NCBI GenBank assembly: GCA_046296435.1
Contig: JBKBLI010000103.1
Coordinates: forward strand, 1 to 5,892
DNA: 5,892 nucleotides
Direction of reading: 5' to 3'
Source of the DNA: M3007 sp046296435
GTDB taxonomy: Bacteria > Bacteroidota > Bacteroidia > Chitinophagales > Saprospiraceae
The position numbers were made by a program, and so were the translations under genes. The notes beneath the pieces were generated by a model. It ran no database searches. It worked only from the letters and a program-made list of their open reading frames with translations, and had not been told where the DNA came from. This document shows positions 1 through 4,210 of this stretch, piece by piece (position 1 is the first letter of the stretch; every line of letters begins with the position of its first letter).

Positions 1-1
1 A

Positions 2-46
2 GGATAGCCATCCCCGCTGCCTATACGGACGGCAGGGCGGCTATCC
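2..46. repeat. Interrupted inverted repeat (hairpin)
   Basis: GGATAGCC (2-9) is the exact reverse complement of GGCTATCC (39-46), and inside it CTGCC (17-21) matches GGCAG (31-35). The arms enclose an asymmetric internal loop. No T-run follows on either side, so it is not an obvious intrinsic terminator. Its role is unknown and it may lie in the end of a coding sequence. Confidence 0.4.
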
Positions 47-83
47 AACCGTTATGCGCGCAACAAGGCGTCAAGTATATCGG

Positions 84-116
84 GCCTGCGCCAAAACGCA
101 GGCGGCGTCAATTTTT
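84..116 (+). terminator. Weak terminator-like hairpin
   Basis: GCCTGCG (84-90) pairs perfectly with CGCAGGC (97-103) around a six-base loop. A short T-run (112-116) follows, but only eight bases after the stem, which is poor spacing for an intrinsic terminator. It could end a transcript entering from the left edge before the acetyltransferase gene. Low confidence. Confidence 0.25.
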
Positions 117-187
117 CAATACGCGATCCTCCAAAATAACAACAAGACTTATTTTACGTTTTCCGAAAAAAAGCAGACGCCGAAACC

Positions 188-811
188 ATGATCAAGACTG
201 CTCAGGCCTCAGACCTGCCTGCTATCGCCGCCTGCCATTGCGCTGCATTTCCCGATTCGCTTTCGACGGCCATGGGCAAACGCTATGTGGCGCGCATGTT
301 GTCCTGGTATCTCAGTACGGACAAGACATTTTTGTTTTTTCTTGAAAAAGAGGGCATGTGCGCTGCTTACGGCGCCGGTATCATAGCCGACGGCGTCCTG
401 TCTACCGGGTCGTCCAGCGGCATGCTGAGACACAGCATGGGGGCCGCCATTTTTGCGCTTTTGCAAAGGCCGTGGGTGATTTTTCATCCGGAATTGCGGG
501 CTAAATATCCGCTCATATTCACAAACTTAGCCCACCTCCTCAGGCTGAGACCCCGCCGTAAGTCCGTCAGAACGGAGCAAGGGAAGCGGGAGCCGGGAGC
601 AGGCTTTGTCGTGCTTGGCGTGCACCCGGCACATCGGCGATCCGGTATCGGAACTGCTTTTTTGGACGAGTTTGAGCGGCGCGCTACAGAAGATTACGGT
701 ATGCGGCGGATGTACCTGAGCGTGCGACCGGACAACAAATCGGCCATCCGGATTTACGAGTCACGGGGTTGGGTCTGCGTCGGCGAAGGTAGTTATGAGA
801 AGCGGATCTGA
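188..811 (+). CDS. GNAT-family N-acetyltransferase
   Basis: A 207-residue protein of the Gcn5-related N-acetyltransferase superfamily, which transfers an acetyl group from acetyl-CoA to an amine. The substrate cannot be told from sequence. The N-terminus (IKTAQASDLPAIAACHCAAFPDS) is the usual beta1-alpha1 start of the fold, which supports the ATG at 188. The acetyl-CoA-binding motif A is at about residues 142-160: LGVHPAHRRSGIGTAFLDEF, with the R-R-x-G-I-G pyrophosphate loop at 150-155. Motif B follows at about 175-197 (YLSVRPDNKSAIRIYESRGW), with the typical N-x-x-A-x-x-x-Y-x-x-x-G-W pattern. The middle part, about residues 70-130, is variable and basic. No signal peptide is evident. It stands alone, about 545 bp before metY and separated from it by a leader and terminator, so a link to methionine synthesis is not implied. 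The upstream sequence is A-rich with no clear Shine-Dalgarno, as is common in Bacteroidota. Confidence 0.9.
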   Translation: MIKTAQASDLPAIAACHCAAFPDSLSTAMGKRYVARMLSWYLSTDKTFLFFLEKEGMCAAYGAGIIADGVLSTGSSSGMLRHSMGAAIFALLQRPWVIFHPELRAKYPLIFTNLAHLLRLRPRRKSVRTEQGKREPGAGFVVLGVHPAHRRSGIGTAFLDEFERRATEDYGMRRMYLSVRPDNKSAIRIYESRGWVCVGEGSYEKRI

Positions 812-1082
812 AAGTTGCCTTGCAGGCCCCAGTCCCGCGTCCCCTCGCAAAAATTGGATTAAGCTGACTGCCGTGGGTAAGGCGGCGGGTGCTCATACTT
901 CGCCCTCCACAGCCCTTGCCATGCGCACTTCTCCGAAAGCCCGCGATCGCGCAAGCCTGAGGCGTAGGAAATACAGTCGGATACTACATTTGTCAACATG
1001 CTGATTTTCAGTATCTTGAAAGCTCAGGGGCAGATTTTGGGGAAAATCAAATGTTAAATTTTTATTAAAATATTGCCTCCGG
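812..1082. other. Intergenic region, no gene seen
   Basis: Between the acetyltransferase stop and the methionine leader there is no convincing coding frame; the short open frames are basic, low-quality overlaps. The first 200 bases are GC-rich and include the palindrome CGCGATCGCG (942-951). The second part is strongly A/T-rich (about 1042-1075), including a small hairpin GATTTT-GGGG-AAAATC (1033-1048). Such an A/T-rich patch could be upstream promoter DNA for the methionine operon. Confidence 0.6.
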
Positions 1083-1115
1083 TTTGGTCATATCAAAGCA
1101 ATGTACCCACTTTTG
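1083..1115 (+). promoter_or_regulatory. Possible promoter of the metY-metX-hom leader
   Basis: TTTG at 1083-1086 and CACTTTTG at 1108-1115 are 21 bp apart. They resemble the Bacteroidota primary sigma pattern (-33 TTTG, -7 TAnnTTTG) with one mismatch in the -7 element. Transcription would then start near 1120, about 30 nt before the leader-peptide ATG at 1153, which fits an attenuator leader. The match is short and the organism assignment is inferred, so this is tentative. Confidence 0.3.
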
Positions 1116-1152
1116 TAGCGGCTGCAAGTAGAAAGCGGTCTTATAGACGAGT

Positions 1153-1254
1153 ATGGTTCATCAAATGATGTGTCGTTGTTGTTGTATGTGCTGTTGGATG
1201 TATCAGGCATCTAAGCGGCGTGTGCAAGGCATATCAGAACCGTGCATGACATAG
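1153..1254 (+). CDS. Met/Cys-rich leader peptide of the methionine operon
   Basis: A 33-codon open frame begins at ATG 1153 and ends at TAG 1252-1254. An in-frame TAG at 1144-1146 makes 1153 the first possible start. The peptide begins MVHQMMCRCCCMCCWM: 5 Met and 6 Cys in the first 16 residues, and 6 Met and 7 Cys in all. Met and Cys are normally rare, and they are the sulfur amino acids related to the operon downstream. A short ORF loaded with codons for the pathway product, followed by an intrinsic terminator and then the biosynthetic gene, is the established layout of leader-peptide attenuation (as in trp, his and leu operons). The product would be a stalling sensor with no function of its own. 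No Shine-Dalgarno is clear. Caveat: the stretch is T/G-rich and includes a short TGT repeat, so part of the Cys run could be compositional. Conservation has not been tested. Confidence 0.75.
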   Translation: MVHQMMCRCCCMCCWMYQASKRRVQGISEPCMT

Positions 1255-1280
1255 CGTAAGTTATCTCACACATTTGATAC

Positions 1281-1324
1281 AAGGCCTTTTCACACCCGCG
1301 GTGTGGAAAGGCCTTTTTCTTTTT
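1281..1324 (+). terminator. Intrinsic terminator in the metY leader
   Basis: AAGGCCTTTTCACACC (1281-1296) pairs with GGTGTGGAAAGGCCTT (1300-1315) through 16 bp, one of them G-U, around the loop CGC. TTTTTCTTTTTT (1314-1324 region) follows immediately. This is a strong plus-strand Rho-independent terminator; on the minus strand no T-run follows. It lies 33 nt before the metY ATG and about 470 nt after the acetyltransferase stop. It is therefore better explained as a regulated attenuator of metY than as the end of the acetyltransferase transcript, although it could serve both. Confidence 0.85.
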
Positions 1325-1356
1325 CAACATTTTTTTCAAAACGCACAGATTCAAAA

Positions 1357-2862
1357 ATGGCACAACAAGCATTCCACTTCGACACGCTTCAACTCCACGC
1401 CGGACAAGAGGCAGACCCAGTCACCAAAAGCCGCGCAACGCCCATTTATCAGACCACCAGCTACGTATTCGACAGTTCGGAGCATGCGGCCAATCTGTTC
1501 GGGTTGCGGGAATTTGGCAATATCTACACCCGTATCATGAATCCCACCACCGACGTCTTCGAAAAGCGGATTGCCGCGCTCGAGGGCGGAGTTGCCGCGT
1601 TGGCTGTATCTAGCGGACAAGCNNNNNNNNNNNNNNNNNNNNNNNNNNNNNNNNNNNNNNNNNNNNNNNNNNNNNNNNNNNNNNNNNNNNNNNNNNNNNN
1701 NNNNNNNNNNNNNNNNNNNNNAACCACCGACGTCTTCGAAAAGCGGATTGCCGCGCTCGAGGGCGGAGTTGCCGCGTTGGCTGTATCTAGCGGACAAGCG
1801 GCCCAGTTTATAGCGCTGACCAATATCCTGCAAGCCGGCGACAATTTTGTCAGCACCTCTTTCTTGTATGGCGGCACCTACAATCAGTTCAAAGTACAGT
1901 TCAAGCGCCTCGGTATTGAAGCCCGCTTTGCAGATGGCGACAATCCCGACGCCTTCGAGGCGCTCATCGACGAGCGTACCAAAGCCATCTATCTTGAGAC
2001 CATTGGCAATCCAGGATTCAACATCCCCGATTTCGAGCGGATCGCGCGGATTGCCGAGCGCCATGGGATTCCCCTCGTAGTGGACAACACCTTCGGCGCC
2101 GGCGGTTATTTGTTCCGGCCTTTAGAGCACGGCGCCCACATTGTGGTAGCCAGCGCCACCAAGTGGATCGGCGGTCATGGCACCTCGATTGGCGGCGTGA
2201 TTGTCGATGGCGGCAACTTCAACTGGGGCAACGGCAAGTTTCCTCAATTCACCGAACCCAGCGAAGGGTATCACGGATTGCGTTTTTGGGAAGTATTTGG
2301 CGACAAAGGGCCGTTTGGCAACATTGCCTTCATCATCAGGGCCAGGGTAGAGGGCCTGCGCGATTACGGCTCTGCCCTCAGTCCGTTCAATGCATTTTTG
2401 TTGCTTCAGGGCCTTGAGACCCTCTCCCTGCGCGTCCAGCGCCATGTGGACAACGCGTTGGCTCTCGCCCATTGGCTCGAAAGCCATCCTGTCGTCGAAT
2501 TTGTCAATTACCCCGGTCTCCCATCGTCGCCATACCACGATTTGGCCAAAAAGTACCTACGCAACGGCTTTGGCGGCGTACTGTCATTCAAAGTTAAGGG
2601 CGGCAGCGGCGAAGCCGATACCGTGATCAACGCCCTCCGCTTAGTTAGTCACCTGGCCAATGTTGGCGATGCCAAGACCCTGATCATCCATCCGGCCAGC
2701 ACCACGCACGAGCAGCTAAGTCCTGATGAGCAGCGCGCGGCGGGCGTCGTGCCCGGCGTGCTACGCGTATCGGTAGGTATCGAACACCTCGACGACATCA
2801 AAGCGGACTTTGAGCAGGCTTTTGACAAAGTGCGCGCTGCCGCTGTCGGAAATCTACGTTAA
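1357..2862 (+). CDS. metY: O-acetylhomoserine sulfhydrylase (MetY)
   Basis: A cytoplasmic PLP enzyme of the Cys/Met-metabolism family that condenses O-acetylhomoserine with sulfide to give homocysteine. ATG 1357 gives MAQQAFHFDTLQLHAGQ, the typical family start; a GTG at 1303 lies in the terminator stem and is rejected. The gene is interrupted by 99 N (1623-1721) flanked by a 78-bp duplication, an assembly artefact. Removing 177 bp (59 codons, frame kept) gives 442 residues, normal for MetY, and the join reads LAVSSGQAAQFIALTNILQAG, the expected sequence. In corrected numbering: SGQAAQ is the PLP phosphate-binding segment, YGGTYNQF follows, Asp184 in VVDNTF contacts the PLP ring nitrogen, Lys210 in SATKWIGGHG is the Schiff-base lysine, and Arg411 in LRVSVGIEH binds the substrate carboxylate. 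It is the first structural gene after the attenuator, and metX follows 10 nt after its stop once the second artefact is removed. Cystathionine synthases are relatives, but the length and the TSIGGVIVDGGNFNW segment favour MetY. Confidence 0.95.
   Translation: MAQQAFHFDTLQLHAGQEADPVTKSRATPIYQTTSYVFDSSEHAANLFGLREFGNIYTRIMNPTTDVFEKRIAALEGGVAALAVSSGQXXXXXXXXXXXXXXXXXXXXXXXXXXXXXXXXXXTTDVFEKRIAALEGGVAALAVSSGQAAQFIALTNILQAGDNFVSTSFLYGGTYNQFKVQFKRLGIEARFADGDNPDAFEALIDERTKAIYLETIGNPGFNIPDFERIARIAERHGIPLVVDNTFGAGGYLFRPLEHGAHIVVASATKWIGGHGTSIGGVIVDGGNFNWGNGKFPQFTEPSEGYHGLRFWEVFGDKGPFGNIAFIIRARVEGLRDYGSALSPFNAFLLLQGLETLSLRVQRHVDNALALAHWLESHPVVEFVNYPGLPSSPYHDLAKKYLRNGFGGVLSFKVKGGSGEADTVINALRLVSHLANVGDAKTLIIHPASTTHEQLSPDEQRAAGVVPGVLRVSVGIEHLDDIKADFEQAFDKVRAAAVGNLR
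1546..1622 (+). repeat. Assembly duplication at gap 1, left copy
   Basis: These 77 bases are identical to 1723-1799, with offset 177. Including the preceding base (C at 1545 against A at 1722) the geometry is 78 bp, the same as at the second gap. It is the overlapping end of the left contig, not a biological repeat; the metY reading frame makes sense only when one copy is removed. Confidence 0.95.
1623..1721. other. Assembly gap of 99 N inside metY
   Basis: A run of 99 undetermined bases. Because the contig ends on both sides overlap, there is probably no missing sequence: the scaffolder placed a gap between contigs that actually overlap. The protein across the overlap is continuous and canonical. 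Confidence 0.95.
1723..1799 (+). repeat. Assembly duplication at gap 1, right copy
   Basis: Right-contig copy of 1546-1622. Base 1722 (A) differs from its partner 1545 (C) and is the very first base of the contig, so it is either an end error or a trace of strain variation. Confidence 0.95.
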
Positions 2863-2894
2863 AACACGCTTCATGCTACAGTATTTCCATAGCC
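2817..2894 (+). repeat. Assembly duplication at gap 2, left copy
   Basis: These 78 bases are identical to 2994-3071, again with offset 177. The copy contains the last residues and stop of metY (2860-2862) and the first codons of metX (ATG at 2873), cut off by the N run at 2895. It is contig overlap, not a real duplication. Confidence 0.95.
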
Positions 2895-2993
2895 NNNNNN
2901 NNNNNNNNNNNNNNNNNNNNNNNNNNNNNNNNNNNNNNNNNNNNNNNNNNNNNNNNNNNNNNNNNNNNNNNNNNNNNNNNNNNNNNNNNNNNN
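2895..2993. other. Assembly gap of 99 N at the metY-metX junction
   Basis: A run of 99 N with the same geometry as the first gap (78-bp overlap plus 99 N). No sequence is probably missing here. In the corrected sequence the metY TAA and the metX ATG are separated by 10 nt. Confidence 0.95.
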
Positions 2994-3071
2994 GGCTTTT
3001 GACAAAGTGCGCGCTGCCGCTGTCGGAAATCTACGTTAAAACACGCTTCATGCTACAGTATTTCCATAGCC
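2994..3071 (+). repeat. Assembly duplication at gap 2, right copy
   Basis: Right-contig copy of 2817-2894. It repeats the end of metY (a spurious second stop at 3037-3039) and holds the intact metX start at 3050. Confidence 0.95.
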
Positions 3072-4099
3072 GGGAGCGCCTGCCGCTCGAACTCGGCGGA
3101 CACTTAGACGGCTTGCAGATCGCTTATCACACCTACGGGCGCCCTGGGGCGCCCGTAGTGTGGGTCTGTCACGCCCTGACCGCCAACAGCGACGCGTGCG
3201 ATTGGTGGAGCGGCCTGCTGGGGCCGGGCGCCCTGTTCGATCCGGAGCGCTACTTTATCGTGTGCGCCAACAATTTGGGCTCTTGTTACGGGACCGCCGG
3301 CCCGCTTAGCCCCAATCCCAAGACCGGCGAACCCTGGTTCCACGATTTCCCCCGGATCACCATCCGCGACATGACGGCCATCCACGATCGCTTGTGCGCG
3401 CATCTGGGCATCAGGCGCGTTCACTGCCTGATCGGCGGCTCGCAGGGCGGCCAGCAAGCCATGGAGTGGGCCATCATGCGTCCGGATTTGTTCGAGCGGC
3501 TCGTGCTCATCGCCACCAATGCAGTCCATTCTCCCTGGGGCATCGCCTTCAATGAAAGCCAGCGCATGGCCATCGCTTGCGACCCAACCTGGCGCCTCAG
3601 GCATCAGGACGCCGGATTGGAGGGCATGAAAACCGCTCGCAGCATAGCCCTGTTGAGTTATCGCCACTATCAGGCCTATTCGTCCACCCAGCAATCGCCG
3701 GACGACGGGCTTCCCGAAGTATTCCCGGCTGCCTCCTATCAGCGCTATCAAGGCGAAAAGCTGGCCCGGCGCTTCAACGCCTTCTCCTATTGGACGCTTT
3801 CGCAGGCCATGGATACCCACAATGTGGGGCGCGGCCGCCGGGGGGTCGCGGCGGCCCTTGCGCAGATCAGGGCGGATACGCTCGTCGTCTCCATCAGCAG
3901 CGATCTCTTGTTCCCGCCGGAGGAGCAGCGCTTGCTGGCGCGTCATATCCCCGGCGCGCGCTATGCCGCCATCGAGTCCGATTTCGGCCATGATGGTTTT
4001 CTGGTAGAGACCCAAGCCCTCAGCGCCGTCATCCGCGAGGAGTACGGGATAGGGGTGTGGGATCAGGAAGTCGGCGCGGCCTGCCGACCGCTCGATTAA
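3050..4099 (+). CDS. metX: Homoserine O-acetyltransferase (MetX)
   Basis: A 349-residue alpha/beta-hydrolase-fold enzyme that acylates homoserine with acetyl-CoA, making the substrate of MetY. The start MLQYFHSRERLPLELGG is chosen because upstream codons are only metY read in another frame; the same ATG occurs at 2873 in the duplicated contig end. Visible family features: PVVWVCHALTANSDA (strand and oxyanion region), NNLGSCYGTAGPLSPNP, FPRITIRDM, and the nucleophile elbow GGSQGG with catalytic Ser131. The other triad members are Asp285 (SISSDLLFPP) and His314 (DFGHDGFL). Length is normal for MetX. Some MetX-family enzymes use succinyl-CoA or make other esters, and the acyl donor cannot be fixed from sequence, but the adjacent acetylhomoserine-type MetY favours acetyl. 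There is no Shine-Dalgarno, and with 10 nt from the metY stop translation may be coupled. A strong hairpin lies early in the coding sequence (3128-3162). Confidence 0.94.
   Translation: MLQYFHSRERLPLELGGHLDGLQIAYHTYGRPGAPVVWVCHALTANSDACDWWSGLLGPGALFDPERYFIVCANNLGSCYGTAGPLSPNPKTGEPWFHDFPRITIRDMTAIHDRLCAHLGIRRVHCLIGGSQGGQQAMEWAIMRPDLFERLVLIATNAVHSPWGIAFNESQRMAIACDPTWRLRHQDAGLEGMKTARSIALLSYRHYQAYSSTQQSPDDGLPEVFPAASYQRYQGEKLARRFNAFSYWTLSQAMDTHNVGRGRRGVAAALAQIRADTLVVSISSDLLFPPEEQRLLARHIPGARYAAIESDFGHDGFLVETQALSAVIREEYGIGVWDQEVGAACRPLD
3128..3162 (+). repeat. Strong inverted repeat in the metX 5' coding region
   Basis: CTACGGGCGCCC (3133-3144) and GGGCGCCCGTAG (3147-3158) are perfect reverse complements separated by TG. 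Past a bulged C at 3132, CACA (3128-3131) pairs with TGTG (3159-3162), for 16 bp in all. It encodes HTYGRPGAPVVW, normal MetX sequence, starting 26 codons into the gene. It may be chance in GC-rich codons or an RNA structure affecting translation or decay. Confidence 0.6.
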
Positions 4100-4210
4100 G
4101 AAGCATACAAACCAGACCGTCAGATCGCATCAAAGCAGACACCCCTACACTTAATTTAAAAACAAACTAACCCCTAACAACTAACAACTAACAACTAACA
4201 ACTAACAACT
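4100..4210 (+). other. metX-hom spacer, A-rich and low in G
   Basis: A 111-nt spacer with no open frame and no terminator hairpin, so hom is probably cotranscribed with metX. From 4150 on it is nearly free of G on the plus strand and ends in a heptamer tandem repeat. An A/T patch (TTAATTTAAAAAC, 4151-4163) could hold a weak internal promoter, but no consensus match is convincing. Confidence 0.5.
4174..4210 (+). repeat. Heptamer tandem repeat CTAACAA x5 abutting the hom start
   Basis: Five exact copies of CTAACAA (4174-4208) plus CT run directly into the hom ATG at 4211. As the unit is seven bases long and contains TAA, all three frames are closed, so the repeat cannot be translated into hom. 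Copy-number change by slippage would alter the unstructured, G-free ribosome landing area. Similar short heptameric tandem repeats are well known in cyanobacterial intergenic DNA; here its role is unknown. Confidence 0.9.

Larger units (their letters stand above)
1..187. other. Left-edge region without a confident gene
   Basis: No gene can be assigned here. The plus frame starting at base 1 is open from the left edge to a TGA near 340, and its first 28 or so codons have GC-rich third positions and a protein-like composition (reading AIPAAYTDGRAAIQPLCAQQ). After that it becomes very basic (KRRRRQ and similar) and would overlap the acetyltransferase gene by about 150 bases. It may be the disrupted or degraded 3' end of an upstream gene. 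The minus-strand frames are broken by stops. Bases 140-187 are A/T-rich; TACGTTTT at 155-162 resembles a Bacteroidota -7 element (TAnnTTTG), but no good -33 partner is visible. Confidence 0.4.
1153..1324 (+). promoter_or_regulatory. Transcription attenuator controlling metY-metX-hom
   Basis: This element combines the Met/Cys leader peptide with alternative RNA structures. GTGTG (1220-1224) and AAGGC (1226-1230) can pair with CACAC (1291-1295) and GCCTT (1284-1288), which destroys the 5' arm of the terminator: an antiterminator. Competing with it are the terminator (1281-1315) and a 12-bp stem with one bulged A, ATCAAATG-A-TGTG (1160-1172) with CACACATTTGAT (1267-1278). A hairpin UUGGAUG/CAUCUAA (1194-1214) could act as a pause hairpin. 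Inferred logic: a ribosome stalled on Met/Cys codons (1165-1200) blocks the 1160-1172 stem and leaves 1220-1230 free, so the antiterminator forms and metY is transcribed. When the amino acids are plentiful, the ribosome passes to the stop and the terminator forms. No SAM-I, SAM-II or cobalamin riboswitch core was recognised. Confidence 0.65.

Noticed and set aside
942..951. CGCGATCGCG palindrome containing the cyanobacterial HIP1 octamer
   Set aside because: A single occurrence; HIP1 is meaningful only when abundant genome-wide, and the proteins do not look cyanobacterial.
795..1004. Short plus-strand open frame after the acetyltransferase, and overlapping minus-strand frames
   Set aside because: Basic, low-complexity translations with no motif, overlapping the real gene end; no support for coding.
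1101..1118. Five-codon ORF (MYPLL) ahead of the Met/Cys leader
   Set aside because: Very short, no relevant codons, and it overlaps the possible promoter.
1120..1330. A known SAM riboswitch (SAM-I, SAM-II) or cobalamin riboswitch in front of metY
   Set aside because: The expected place, but I do not see the SAM-I core (GAGGGA and the AACC/GGCAACC part), the SAM-II pseudoknot signature or the cobalamin core. A covariance-model search would be decisive.
1120..1330. T-box leader
   Set aside because: No T-box motif (TGGNACCGCG type) precedes the terminator, and the Met/Cys ORF explains the element better.
1303..1356. Extended metY start at GTG 1303
   Set aside because: This codon lies inside the terminator stem, and the added residues are Phe/Ser-rich and unlike the family; ATG 1357 gives the canonical N-terminus.
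1546..1799. Internal duplication or insertion in MetY as a real protein feature
   Set aside because: The same 78 bp plus 99 N geometry recurs at the second gap, at an unrelated place, which points to contig overlap.
2810..3049. N-terminally extended MetX crossing the second gap
   Set aside because: The extension is the end of metY read out of frame, doubled by the assembly artefact; MetX family proteins start near the ATG at 3050.
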